Shown in pieces: positions 8,831-18,332 of a stretch of 64,000 bases of DNA. Location of the stretch: positions 4,010,001 to 4,074,000 of the forward strand of contig NZ_CP036267.1 of assembly GCF_007744255.1 (NCBI RefSeq), read 5' to 3'. Origin of the DNA: Thalassoglobus polymorphus (GTDB lineage Bacteria; Planctomycetota; Planctomycetia; Planctomycetales; Planctomycetaceae). Each line of letters opens with the position of its first letter. Position 1 is the stretch's first letter. The notes under the pieces are model-generated. The model saw only the letters and a program-made list of their open reading frames with translations, was not told where the DNA came from and ran no database searches. A program made the translations under genes and the position numbers.

Positions 8831-11800
8831 TCATGGCTTGGGCGGGCCTTCCGGAAAGTATCGCAACATCCAATTCTGTTCGGCCTGTTGCCAATCTTTC
8901 CAATCGAGCAGCTCATAGAGATCCCGGCGTTTCTTGTGATACAAGTACACTGGTTGTCCCGACCCTGAGTGCTTATTCAGTAGCTGAATCGCTTGACCGT
9001 AGTTTCCTTCTCGACGGTCGCGGCGAGAGTGCAACAGGAAGTATTCCTTCGATGTCGTGTCGACCCAAGACGACAACTCTCGAAAGTTCTTCTCGAATGC
9101 TCGATCCAGTTTTTCCTGATCTTTAATCGGGTGCTTCGCAAGCACATCGGGAAGTTCGTGATAAGCCAAAGCCCGCTCCTTACGATACAAAGCATCAATC
9201 AGATCTCGCTTCGCAGCTTCCATCTCCTGGTGAAGTCTCTTCTCTTCTGCCGTTTTCGGTGAATGCTTCCGACCAAAGTAGCGAGCCAGTTTGTTGGTCT
9301 TCACCGAGTCAATCACTTCATCAGCAAGCTCGACAACAACATCGAGTCGCTCCTTGCGGTCGAGTGAATCAGCAAGGTGAAGGCGGGCGACAAGCAGTTG
9401 CCGATCAGCTTTCCCAAGCTCCTTGAGTCGATCAGAAATCTCTTCGATTTGTGGCTGATGCTTCGACCAATCGAGTCTCCGCAAGGTCTCAAGCAGAAAT
9501 TTCTGCTCTGCATTTACGAGGTTGGTGACAGGTGCTGCCTTCGTCTCAGCTTTAGTCTTGGTGGTGACGGAACTGATGACATGGCGAACAGGAATAGGAT
9601 TCGGATCATCATCAGAAAGGCTGACATTTCCAACCAGCACATCACCATTGCTGGCCCCTTTCGGAAGAGACTGCGACAATGGGAGAGTGACCCAGAACCG
9701 AACCTGTTCTCCAACAGTCAGTTCGGTACTGCTTCGAGGTTTAGTATTCTGAATTGCATCAAGACGAGATTCAAAGAACCTCAGCCCGACACGTCCAACC
9801 GGCTGCTCAATCACAAGCGGAATCTGCTCGTATTTCTTAAGTGCTTTGCGGTCCAGATGTCGCAGTTCGACACGAACCAGATACTCACCACTTTCCGCCG
9901 AAAAGTCCGCCGGAAACATGTCATCGGTATGCACTGGTCGCTGATTTTTGTCTAAGACCTGAATAAAATGTGCATCAACAGGCGAGCTGTATAACAGCGG
10001 AGTCAGTAGCGGAATCGAAAGTTGAATCTTCGTTTTCGAAGCCAATTCGAATTTGTAATCCAACACCATCTTCCAGGTTCTCTGGTCATCCCAAAGTCCG
10101 TCGCGCTCGTCGCTGAGCAATTCGATTTCAGATTTCACCGGGGTAAGTTGCCGTTGCCAACGAGTCAGCGAACCGGACAATTTGGCTCTTTCGAACTGGA
10201 GCCTCGCTGTCAGATCCAAAGGGAGTGCATCCCCACGGCTTGGCAGGGTGATCATATCAAGAGAAGGTTCAATTCCCCCAAAGGAAACTTCCAGCTCAAG
10301 ATCGGACTCTCCCAGGCTTGACCAGTATTGAGCAAGACAAACTTCCAATGTTCGCTCAGACAGGACAGGAATTCTTTTCACGAAGACTTCTCCCGGTGAA
10401 AGCGAAGTGGTTGATTTGGTTTCGTGGGTTTCGAACGATTGACCGGGGACAAGTTGCAGGTTGTGAAGGTAGAAGTAACCTGAGCCGTTTCCGGATTTCC
10501 TCGTCAACTTTAGCTCTACGTAACGGCTTCCAATCGGAGGTGTGAGAAATGTGCGAACTAATGTTCCAGCTTTGGATTTTATTTTCTTCTTGAACTGATT
10601 CGAGGAGAGCTTCTCAGGCTTTGTTACGACGATGGGAACCCGAAAAAGTGGCCCACGCTCAGGATGTTCAGCATGAACTCCAACCACTTCTGCAGTGTGC
10701 AATCCCGGCTTAAGGCCTGTTGCATCTACGATCACTCCAAAGCTGGCCCCCCCATTGGTCAGCAGTAATTGACTACCGACGCTGACCCAATCTGCTTCAA
10801 CACTTAATGTGATCGGAATCTCAAACTCAAGGATATTGTCGTTCAACTCGCTGTCGTGAAAACGAGGTTTCACCTGGACTGCTGCCCCGACCGATTGCTT
10901 CATCTCGAACTCTTCGCGAATGTAAATCCCACGCGCATTGCTTCGGGATGAAATTTCGACATCAATCTCAATCGCCTCGGCAGCGGAGGCTTGCCCAAGT
11001 TGATGGGCATATGCTTTGTCAATTTGAACCAAACCGGGACCTTGCGCGAGCTTGTCGACAGTTTCAACCTTCGCAGCTGTTGCCTGTAAACTTCGCTGAA
11101 TGGAGAACGGCGTGTATTCCCTGCCTTCCTGTTTCAAGCCGGAAAGCATGAGCGCGATGTTTCCGCAGGCATTCGGGGACGCCATCGATGTTCCGTTCAT
11201 GCGCTGGCTTGGCTGCAATGTGTAAGCTGGTACCGGAGCAATGGCACCACCGGGAGCAAACAAGTCAACTCCCCAGTCTCCATCCGCTGTCGGGCCTCGC
11301 GATGTCCAGGTATACGGCAACCCCGGGACCGCTTCGTGTAGCGAATACTCCTGCTTCGCCATCTCAGGAGAAACATAAGCTCCCACACCAATCACGGCTG
11401 ATGACGTCCCTCCCGGTGATCCAACAGTCGTCAGGGCAGGTCCGCTGTTCCCAGCACTCGAGACAAAGATCACGCCTTTGTCTCGAACAATTTTGTTGAA
11501 CTCCTCAATCAATCGGCCTTGATTCGGTACGGCAGCCTGTTCTCCGAAGCTCATGTTGATCAAATCACATTTCATCTCAGCGACACGTTTCAATCCGCGA
11601 ATCAGAGCTGTCCCGGTTTCCATTCCTCCTAGACGCGAATCGCCAATACTCACCGAAATGAACTGCACACCAGGTGCGAGTCCATTGCGTTGAGGGTTCT
11701 CGGGATAGTTTGCTCCAACAATTCCTGCGACGTGTGTTCCGTGGCTTCCGGTCGTCGTCACGATCGAGAGGACTTTTCCATTCTCGTAAAGGTTCACAGA

Positions 11801-12607
11801 AAAGTTGAGTTTTGAGGCCTCTCCAAAGTTTGCGAACTTCTGATTGACTTTGTAGTCAGTGAGCAATTCTTCATCTGCGAGATCCCCATCTTCATCGGTA
11901 TCGACCACAGCTTGCCAATTTTTCCCATCGTGAAACGTCACACAATCAAAAATTGGCCCGGGATCTTCGAAGTCTTTTTGAGCAGAGCGAAGTACGTCAA
12001 TTCGAGCCTGAATTTCTTTTTTAGTGATTGAAGGATTCTTCTCGTCGAGTTGAGAGAGGAGATCTGCTTCGCGTTTACGTTGAGCTTGGTTCCATTTTTT
12101 GAGCCGCTCTTTTTTCAGCCGCGAAACCAGCGGGGCGGGAAAGAGATCGAATCCTGCTTTCAATCCAAGTCGGTATTTTCCCGAAGGATTCTTCCACTTT
12201 TCATTAAGCGAGAGAGTCCTTCCAGTCTGCCCGGTCAGCTTCCCATCTTCGGCCTCGACTTCGTCAGACATGGCCACGTCACCACTCCCGGTGGCATCGA
12301 TGATGTCAATCACCTTTGGCTTTCCGTCCGAAGTGACTCGAAGGCCAGCTGCTCCGGGGTCAACTCCCGTATCAAAAATTGCAACAATCACTCCGCGACC
12401 GTCGAACTTCGGATTCGCCTTCAGGAAGCGAACCGCTCCGGTCTCCGTTTTCGGAAGCAATGCCTCTGACTGATAGCTCAGCTCGGAAGACTTTTTCAAC
12501 TCTTTTTTCTTCGCGATCTGTTTGGTTTCATCAGCAAGACCAGACGGGTGGTGATGGCTGAGAAAGAGAATCGCAGCGAGAACAGTCAGGATTGCAAAAC
12601 GTGCCAT
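8831..12607 (-). CDS. exported tripeptidyl-peptidase II-like subtilisin-family protease
   Basis: 1258 aa S8 serine peptidase. The triad is complete: Asp79 in IFDTGVDPG, His292 in SHGTHVAG, Ser474 in NGTSMASPNACG, with the oxyanion Asn387 in SSAGNSGP. The roughly 213-residue insertion between Asp and His, and the very long C-terminal beta-rich region, are hallmarks of tripeptidyl-peptidase II, which in eukaryotes is about 1250 aa and forms giant cytosolic spindles. Here the N-terminus is a signal peptide (MARFAILTVLAAILFLS, cleavage near SGLADE), so the enzyme should act in the periplasm. The C-terminal 200 residues are helical and charged. It converges with the small unknown gene at 8246. Confidence 0.93.
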   Translation of the reverse strand: MARFAILTVLAAILFLSHHHPSGLADETKQIAKKKELKKSSELSYQSEALLPKTETGAVRFLKANPKFDGRGVIVAIFDTGVDPGAAGLRVTSDGKPKVIDIIDATGSGDVAMSDEVEAEDGKLTGQTGRTLSLNEKWKNPSGKYRLGLKAGFDLFPAPLVSRLKKERLKKWNQAQRKREADLLSQLDEKNPSITKKEIQARIDVLRSAQKDFEDPGPIFDCVTFHDGKNWQAVVDTDEDGDLADEELLTDYKVNQKFANFGEASKLNFSVNLYENGKVLSIVTTTGSHGTHVAGIVGANYPENPQRNGLAPGVQFISVSIGDSRLGGMETGTALIRGLKRVAEMKCDLINMSFGEQAAVPNQGRLIEEFNKIVRDKGVIFVSSAGNSGPALTTVGSPGGTSSAVIGVGAYVSPEMAKQEYSLHEAVPGLPYTWTSRGPTADGDWGVDLFAPGGAIAPVPAYTLQPSQRMNGTSMASPNACGNIALMLSGLKQEGREYTPFSIQRSLQATAAKVETVDKLAQGPGLVQIDKAYAHQLGQASAAEAIEIDVEISSRSNARGIYIREEFEMKQSVGAAVQVKPRFHDSELNDNILEFEIPITLSVEADWVSVGSQLLLTNGGASFGVIVDATGLKPGLHTAEVVGVHAEHPERGPLFRVPIVVTKPEKLSSNQFKKKIKSKAGTLVRTFLTPPIGSRYVELKLTRKSGNGSGYFYLHNLQLVPGQSFETHETKSTTSLSPGEVFVKRIPVLSERTLEVCLAQYWSSLGESDLELEVSFGGIEPSLDMITLPSRGDALPLDLTARLQFERAKLSGSLTRWQRQLTPVKSEIELLSDERDGLWDDQRTWKMVLDYKFELASKTKIQLSIPLLTPLLYSSPVDAHFIQVLDKNQRPVHTDDMFPADFSAESGEYLVRVELRHLDRKALKKYEQIPLVIEQPVGRVGLRFFESRLDAIQNTKPRSSTELTVGEQVRFWVTLPLSQSLPKGASNGDVLVGNVSLSDDDPNPIPVRHVISSVTTKTKAETKAAPVTNLVNAEQKFLLETLRRLDWSKHQPQIEEISDRLKELGKADRQLLVARLHLADSLDRKERLDVVVELADEVIDSVKTNKLARYFGRKHSPKTAEEKRLHQEMEAAKRDLIDALYRKERALAYHELPDVLAKHPIKDQEKLDRAFEKNFRELSSWVDTTSKEYFLLHSRRDRREGNYGQAIQLLNKHSGSGQPVYLYHKKRRDLYELLDWKDWQQAEQNWMLRYFPEGPPKP

Positions 12608-12961
12608 GATGGCGGTCCAGTCTCTGGGTTCGTTATGTTTGATCTATCGAAACACCTGGCGTTCACTAAGGAGAATGACGCCACTTTGACACTATCTTAC
12701 TGGTCGGCGTTGTCGTAATAACATCGCAAACTAACAAGCATCGTCGTGACTTCGATCACTTGAAGGGCCGAATCTTCGAGTTGAAAGGAATAATCGTCAT
12801 GGATATGACAACCGAATCTGTCACGTTAAACGCTTTTCACAGCTCTTCACAAGCTTCCATAGATATTTCAAAACAGGAATCCGGCGACTCTTCAATAAAC
12901 TCACCCTGAATTTTTGAGTCCTGAATTGTACTTGTCACCCACGTTTGGTATCCGTTGCTGT
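12608..12961. other. divergent intergenic region, TPP II-like protease / cardiolipin synthase
   Basis: About 350 bp holding the promoters of the protease (minus) and the cardiolipin synthase (plus). No repeat, hairpin or additional gene was found. An in-frame TTG at 12914 could extend the cls frame but is a weak start. Confidence 0.4.
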
Positions 12962-14404
12962 ATGACACTTTCCGACTATCCAATTCTCGCTGTCTCCCTC
13001 GCATTGACCGAACGTAGCTTTGCGATCTGGGCAAGTTTGCATGCCGTCCTGAAAAAACAGGAAACACGGGCCGTGATCGGCTGGGTCGGGTTAATTTGGC
13101 TTTCCCCGCTCGTCGGTTCCATTCTCTATTATCTGTTTGGCATCAATCGCATCGAGCGACGGGGGGAGAAGATCCTCAACAAGATCAAGGAATCCGCCTG
13201 CGATCAGGCGAGGAAATCCTGCCAGGCTGCAGACCTCAACCTGACTCCGTTTCGGTTCAACCAACAGCTCGCAAATATTGGCAAATCCATCACTGGTTTT
13301 GACCTCCTTCCCGGAAACAAAATTACACCTCTCAACAAGGGAGCCTGCGCCTACGCTGCAATGCTGGACGCGATCCGGAACGCCTCAAGCACCATTGGGC
13401 TCTGTTCCTATATTTTCGACTACGATAAAGCAGGCCGGCAGTTCATCGATGCCTTGGTCGAAGCACAAGAACGTGGAGTGGAAGTCCGCGTCCTTGTGGA
13501 CCACGTTGGCTCTCGATATTCCAAACCGACTTCAGTCAAAATCATGCAAGAACGTGGATTAAAGGTTACCACTTTTCTTCCCACAAACGTTCCAGTTCTG
13601 GCAGCTTACGCGAACTTGAGAAACCACCGAAAAATCCTGGTTGTTGACGGGATGGTCGGCTTTACCGGCGGAATGAACATTCGTGAAGGTTGCCTGGAAG
13701 AACCTGGCAGCACTTATCCGGTGCAGGACATTCACTTCCAGTTCGATGGACCAGTCGTCGACCACCTTCAAGATGCATTCTTGGCAGATTGGGAATTCGC
13801 AGCGAACGAAGAATTATCATCAGAAAAATGGTTTCAGATGACCCCAGCCCTCGGCGAAACTTGGGCCCGAGGAATTCCCGATGGACCAGATGCCGACATC
13901 GACAACATTAAGCTTGTCATGCTCGGGGCAATTTCCTCAGCGCGTCGCTCAGTCGACATCGTCACTCCTTATTTCATCCCGGAAGAAGAGCTTGTGAGCG
14001 CTCTGAACATCGCCGCCATGCGGGGAGTCGACGTTCGCATCCTCGTTCCCTCAGCGGTAAACATTCGAGCGGTTCAGTGGGCATCCATGGACCCGATCGG
14101 TCGTATCCTGCAAAGAGGTTGCAAGGTCTTCCAATCTCCACCTCCATTTGATCACACAAAAGTCATGCTGGTGGATGGTGAATGGTCGCTTGTCGGCTCT
14201 AGCAACTGGGACCCTCGAAGTTTGCGTCTGAACTTTGAGTTCAACGTCGAATGTTATGGCAAAGAACTCAACTCGCAGCTTTCAGAATTGATTGAAGAGA
14301 AAATTGCCCTTTCAAGAGAAATGACAACAGAAGACTTAGCGGCTCGTTCCTCAATGGCGAAGCTGAGAGATGGAATCGCACGTCTGGCGACTCCTTATCT
14401 ATGA
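12962..14404 (+). CDS. cls: cardiolipin synthase (phospholipase D family)
   Basis: 480 aa from the ATG at 12962, which leaves the first membrane helix (YPILAVSLAL) directly at the N-terminus; a TTG 16 codons upstream is less likely. Two N-terminal membrane segments are followed by two PLD domains with HKD motifs: HRKILVVDG (about 222-230) and HTKVMLVDG (about residue 398), each followed by the usual GG/SSN residues (FTGGMNIREG and VGSSNWDPRS). Condenses two phosphatidylglycerols, or PG plus another phospholipid, into cardiolipin at the inner membrane. Stands alone on the plus strand, 153 bp before the sugar ABC ATPase. Confidence 0.95.
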   Translation: MTLSDYPILAVSLALTERSFAIWASLHAVLKKQETRAVIGWVGLIWLSPLVGSILYYLFGINRIERRGEKILNKIKESACDQARKSCQAADLNLTPFRFNQQLANIGKSITGFDLLPGNKITPLNKGACAYAAMLDAIRNASSTIGLCSYIFDYDKAGRQFIDALVEAQERGVEVRVLVDHVGSRYSKPTSVKIMQERGLKVTTFLPTNVPVLAAYANLRNHRKILVVDGMVGFTGGMNIREGCLEEPGSTYPVQDIHFQFDGPVVDHLQDAFLADWEFAANEELSSEKWFQMTPALGETWARGIPDGPDADIDNIKLVMLGAISSARRSVDIVTPYFIPEEELVSALNIAAMRGVDVRILVPSAVNIRAVQWASMDPIGRILQRGCKVFQSPPPFDHTKVMLVDGEWSLVGSSNWDPRSLRLNFEFNVECYGKELNSQLSELIEEKIALSREMTTEDLAARSSMAKLRDGIARLATPYL

Positions 14405-14557
14405 GTGATTGGAATAGCTCCAGATTTTGCGAATCTGTGAGATTACTGAATTCGACATTGTGAGGCTCAGCAGCAATTTGACGTACTTCATGTCAGAACA
14501 ATAGACTCAAGCTGTCTGGATGATTCAGATATGCTGATCTTAAATCTCTGACCGAAG

Positions 14558-16075
14558 ATGATCTCGATGCTGGCGATTGATTTTCAACATGTCACCAAAC
14601 GGTTTCCGGGAGTGGTTGCGCTGAACGACGTTTCGTTTAACGTCCGCAAAGGGGAATTCCATTCGATCTGCGGTGAGAACGGAGCTGGAAAAAGTACGTT
14701 AATGAAAATCCTTTCAGGAGTCTTGACCGACTATGAAGGGGATTTTTTCGTCAACGGAACAAAGACCGGGTTCACCGGCACACGCGATGCCGAATCCGTT
14801 GGAATCAGCATCATTCATCAAGAGCTAAATCTCGTTGAAGAACTCTCTGTCGCAGCCAACATTTTCCTGGGCCGTGAACTCCGTCACTCGTTCTTTCTGA
14901 ACGAGGCGGCAATGTTTGCGGAATCCCAAACGCTGTTTGATCAACTGGAATGTGAAATTCACCCGCGACAAAACGTCAGTGAACTTCGCGTGGGGGACCA
15001 ACAGCTCGTTGAAATTGCAAAGGCGCTCTCTCTGAAGTCGGACATCCTCATTATGGATGAACCGACTAGCGCACTCACCGAAACAGAAGTTGAACGGTTA
15101 TTTCGTGTCATCGAGATGCTCCGGAATGAAGGAGTGACGATACTTTACATCTCGCACAAAATGGAGGAAGTCTTTCGACTGTCGGACCGAATTACAATCC
15201 TGCGAGACGGACAGCATGTCAAAACTCTCAATCGCGAAGAGACCACACCGCAAGAGGTGACTCACTTAATGGTCGGGCGAGAAATTGAATTAATCCGCCT
15301 CGGTAAAGGCCGCCAAGCGACAGAGCCTGTCCTCGAAGTCTCGAACCTGTCACTTCTCTGGCCCGGACATGCTCGTGGGTGGAAACTGAAAGATGTTTCA
15401 TTCACGCTGCGAAAAGGTGAAGTTGTCGGCATTGCCGGACTGATGGGAGCTGGCCGTACCGAGTTACTCGAATGCATCTTTGGAGCGAGTGAAGACCTCC
15501 CGGAAGGTCGCATTCTTCTCAATGGAGAAGTTGTCAACTTTCGGCACCCTTCGGAAGCCAAAGAAGCGGGCATCGCGATGGTGACCGAAGACCGAAAACG
15601 CCTTGGACTCTTTCAGCAAATGTCTGTGCGAGAGAACATCACAATCTGCACACTACCCGATTCAGTCTCGACAGGCATCGTTCACTCTCGAACGGAAGCC
15701 GCAGCAGCAAAAAAGTCGATCGACGAACTCGGTGTCAAAACAGCCACAGCGGAGACAGCCATCACAAGCCTCTCCGGAGGAAATCAGCAAAAATGTATCA
15801 TCGCTCGCTGGCTGCGAACTCAACCAGAGGTCTTACTTCTTGACGACCCGACCCGCGGCGTGGACGTCGGTGCAAAAGCGGAGTTGTATCAAGTGATCGA
15901 CAACCTCTGCAAAGACGGTCTCGCCATCATTGTAACTTCCAGCGAACTCCCTGAACTCATCACTCTTTGTGACCGCATTCTCGTCCTCTGCGAAGGACAC
16001 CTCACTGGCGAACTTGCAAAAAAAGACTTTAGTGAAGAACGCATCATGGAACTGGCAACGAAGCTGGCTGACTGA
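14558..16075 (+). CDS. sugar ABC transporter ATPase, RbsA/MglA/XylG type
   Basis: 505 aa with two fused ABC domains, as usual for CUT2 sugar importers. Domain 1 has an intact Walker A GENGAGKST (39-47), signature LRVGDQQLVEIA and Walker B ILIMDEPTSALTE. Domain 2 has the family's degenerate Walker A (GLMGAGRTE), signature LSGGNQQK and Walker B LLLDDPTRGVDVG. The cognate permease and periplasmic binding protein are absent from this window on either side, so this is an orphan locus that may pair with components elsewhere. ATG at 14558, with another at 14567. The substrate cannot be read from the ATPase. Confidence 0.93.
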   Translation: MISMLAIDFQHVTKRFPGVVALNDVSFNVRKGEFHSICGENGAGKSTLMKILSGVLTDYEGDFFVNGTKTGFTGTRDAESVGISIIHQELNLVEELSVAANIFLGRELRHSFFLNEAAMFAESQTLFDQLECEIHPRQNVSELRVGDQQLVEIAKALSLKSDILIMDEPTSALTETEVERLFRVIEMLRNEGVTILYISHKMEEVFRLSDRITILRDGQHVKTLNREETTPQEVTHLMVGREIELIRLGKGRQATEPVLEVSNLSLLWPGHARGWKLKDVSFTLRKGEVVGIAGLMGAGRTELLECIFGASEDLPEGRILLNGEVVNFRHPSEAKEAGIAMVTEDRKRLGLFQQMSVRENITICTLPDSVSTGIVHSRTEAAAAKKSIDELGVKTATAETAITSLSGGNQQKCIIARWLRTQPEVLLLDDPTRGVDVGAKAELYQVIDNLCKDGLAIIVTSSELPELITLCDRILVLCEGHLTGELAKKDFSEERIMELATKLAD

Positions 16076-16251
16076 TTTTCTCATTTGCCAATTCGCTCTG
16101 GAACCCAAAAGATTCAAAGAGATTCACTTCTTCAGATTGACAAGAAACAGGGTGGCAACGACAGTCTGACTTGCACAAAATCACTGAGCCTCCGAATCGA
16201 AAGCCTCTACAGAAAATCCCCCATAATTCCAGAGACCAATTCGGACCTCCC

Positions 16252-16287
16252 GGTTCATCAGGTTCATCAGGTTCATCAGGTTCATCA
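16252..16287. repeat. four tandem copies of a 9-bp unit, GGTTCATCA
   Basis: Four perfect head-to-tail copies of GGTTCATCA followed by a partial fifth (GGTT), 67 bp before the PQQ-propeller gene. Nine base pairs is slightly under one helical turn, so length variation here could alter promoter phasing; that is inference. Too short and too regular for a CRISPR array. Confidence 0.9.
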
Positions 16288-16354
16288 GGTTTCGGACCGC
16301 TTGGTGAGCACTCAAGAACTGCAATATGACATTCGTTGAAATCAGGACGTTGAA

Positions 16355-17605
16355 ATGAAATTCAGAAAGCAATGTTGGCTGTGGAGCGGCTCGATACTCT
16401 TCGTACTAGTCTGCTCTCTCTCTTTTGCAGAGGAGCGATCATGGCCGCAATGGATGGGGCCAAAGCATGACGGAATTTCAACCGAATCGGACTGGAGCAC
16501 AGACTGGCCGACTTCAGGCCTCCCTGTCGCCTGGAAACGAGAGATCGGAATCGGATTCAGTTCCATCTCGATCGATGACGGCCGGTTATTCACGATGGGG
16601 CACGTGGATGGAGAAGAGTACGTCTATTGCATGAATGAGCAGAACGGTGAGGTCCTGTGGTCTCACAAGTATCCATGCCAACTTGTTGATAACCTGCACG
16701 AAGGAGGGCCGGGATCGACTCCAACAATTCATGAAGGACTTGTCTACACGGTCGGGCGCGAAGGTCAGCTATTTTGTTTTGAAGCTGAGACCGGAAAGAT
16801 CGTCTGGCAAAAAGACCTCCAGAAGGATCTGAATGTGATTCTGCCCGAATGGGGATTCACAAGTTCGGCATACGTTTACAAGGATCAAATTCTCCTCGAA
16901 GCGGGGCGGGTTGTTTCGTACAACAAGTTGACCGGTGAAAAGAAATGGGAGTCGGGTCAGCACACCGCAGGTTACGGCTCAGCCGCGGTCATGAAGGAAG
17001 GCGAGCAATCGTACATCGTGACTCTGGACTGTGATGCACTGCGAGTCTACGCCGCTGACACCGGCCAGGAAATTGCCCAGACTCCCTGGGAATCTCCATT
17101 CCGGACCAATTCGACAACTCCCATCGTCGAAGGAAATTTGATTTACATCTCTGCGGGATACAATGTCGGTTGCGCACTGTATCGCTGGACAGGAAGCGAT
17201 CTTGAGCAGGTCTACAAGAACCGTGGAATGCGGAACCACTTCAACAACAGCATTTTATTCAACGGCAACCTGTACGGATTCGATGGCAACTCAAACTTGG
17301 GTCGTGTCGTACAGTTGACTTGCATGAAAATGAAAACAGGCGAGATCGCCTGGAAGCAGCGTGGCATGGGCTGCGGGTCGCTGATGATTGTCGACGGGAA
17401 GCTGTTGGCTTTATCCGAGGATGGAGAGCTGATTCTCGCCAAAGCGACTCCTGAAAGCTTTCAGGAGATTGCACGAGTTCCATTCCTGAGTGGACGGTGC
17501 TGGACCGTCCCCATCTTTCTCAACGGCCGGATCTATGGTCGAAATGCTACCGGAACATTGGTCGCAGTGGATGTCCCGAAGGGGAAGAATCGTAAAACGC
17601 GATAG
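16355..17605 (+). CDS. secreted PQQ-type beta-propeller repeat protein
   Basis: 416 aa with a signal peptide (MKFRKQCWLW..., hydrophobic core SILFVLVCSLSFA, cleavage after FAE or nearby). The mature start WPQWMGPKHDGIS is the motif seen at the head of many planctomycete PQQ-propeller proteins. Repeated blades carry the G-x-x-x-W / A-x-D-x-x-x-G-x-x-x-W pattern (for example FEAETGKIVWQ, MKMKTGEIAWKQ, NEQNGEVLWSH). No catalytic calcium/PQQ dehydrogenase motif was seen, so it is more like BamB-type scaffold propellers. Probably periplasmic; partner unknown. Convergent with fmdB downstream. Confidence 0.9.
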   Translation: MKFRKQCWLWSGSILFVLVCSLSFAEERSWPQWMGPKHDGISTESDWSTDWPTSGLPVAWKREIGIGFSSISIDDGRLFTMGHVDGEEYVYCMNEQNGEVLWSHKYPCQLVDNLHEGGPGSTPTIHEGLVYTVGREGQLFCFEAETGKIVWQKDLQKDLNVILPEWGFTSSAYVYKDQILLEAGRVVSYNKLTGEKKWESGQHTAGYGSAAVMKEGEQSYIVTLDCDALRVYAADTGQEIAQTPWESPFRTNSTTPIVEGNLIYISAGYNVGCALYRWTGSDLEQVYKNRGMRNHFNNSILFNGNLYGFDGNSNLGRVVQLTCMKMKTGEIAWKQRGMGCGSLMIVDGKLLALSEDGELILAKATPESFQEIARVPFLSGRCWTVPIFLNGRIYGRNATGTLVAVDVPKGKNRKTR

Positions 17606-17655
17606 CATTTATCAACTTTGCGATCCGTAAATTCACCGGAAAAACGTGTTCTTCT

Positions 17656-17693
17656 GGGGCACACGATAGAACAATCTGCTCTATCGTGACCCC
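17656..17693. terminator. hairpin between convergent genes
   Basis: A 9-bp stem CACGATAGA / TCTATCGTG (17662-17670 with 17680-17688), extended by GGGG/CCCC outside a small bulge, lies midway between the convergent PQQ-propeller gene and fmdB. No T-run on either side, so if it ends transcription it is not a classical intrinsic terminator. Confidence 0.5.
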
Positions 17694-17796
17694 GAATTCT
17701 GATTTCATCACTCGATAGAGTTCATCACCAACCGTTCATCTGCCTGACAAAAACTCATGTGTTGAATCAGCGTGATTTTGAGACTACACGCTGGTA

Positions 17797-18081
17797 TCAA
17801 CTCTCAGAGCTGCTCTTCGGTTTTGAATCGGATTTGCTTTCTGTTTTGGCGGGCTCAGCTTTCTTCTTATCCGCTGCCGCATCTTTTTTGTAAGCGGCGG
17901 AGCGATAGTCCGTTTCATAGAAACCGGAACCTTTGAAGATAATGCCAGCCCCAGGACCGATCATACGTTCTGCTTTACGCTTTCCGCACTCAGGACATTT
18001 TTTTGTCGGCTTAGCTTTGATGGACTGGAATTCTTCCCAAGTATGTTCGCAATCTTTGCATCGATAGTCGTAAGTAGGCAT
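17797..18081 (-). CDS. FmdB-family zinc-ribbon protein
   Basis: 94 aa. Starts MPTYDYRCKDCEHTWEEFQS with a CxxC pair at 7/10 and a second at 29/32 (CPECGKRK), the zinc ribbon of the FmdB family, followed by the family's F-x-G-S-G-F-Y-x-T-D-Y motif. A Lys/Ser-rich low-complexity tail follows. The family is called a putative regulator but no general function is proven. Last gene of the chaperone block, 251 bp beyond grpE, with repeat element B lying between them. Confidence 0.9.
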   Translation of the reverse strand: MPTYDYRCKDCEHTWEEFQSIKAKPTKKCPECGKRKAERMIGPGAGIIFKGSGFYETDYRSAAYKKDAAADKKKAEPAKTESKSDSKPKSSSES

Positions 18082-18127
18082 AGATGTAACTTCTGTTAAA
18101 ACGAGATGTTGGAATTGCTGCTCACGC

Positions 18128-18231
18128 TAGAGCAGTTTGCTCTACCAAGTGCCCGTGAAGAACGCATTTCTCTAGTAAAAATACTGTTCGCCACGAGGCA
18201 GAACCTGCAAACCAATTCGATAGGTGCGCTA
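18128..18231 (+). repeat. dispersed repeat B, uninterrupted copy (104 bp)
   Basis: 104-bp element beginning TAGAGCA, which itself folds into a hairpin (TAGAGCA-GTT-TGCTCTA), and ending TGCGCTA. The same sequence, with about 85-90% identity by eye, is found at 44751-44933 split by another element, and truncated in reverse at 48881-48958. The internal CTAG at 18172-18175 is the site where element A is inserted in the 44751 copy. Non-coding, in the fmdB-grpE gap. Confidence 0.85.
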
Positions 18232-18332
18232 TAACAAAGCGGTTCAGGCATCATTCAGATGAGAACCAGTCCGGACGCTATTGGAATGGTCAATTTTTTC
18301 ATCAGTGCTTGAGAGTGAGTTCAGGCTTCGGC

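Noticed and set aside
16252-16287. CRISPR-like array
   Set aside because: Units are 9 bp with no spacers and no cas genes in the window.
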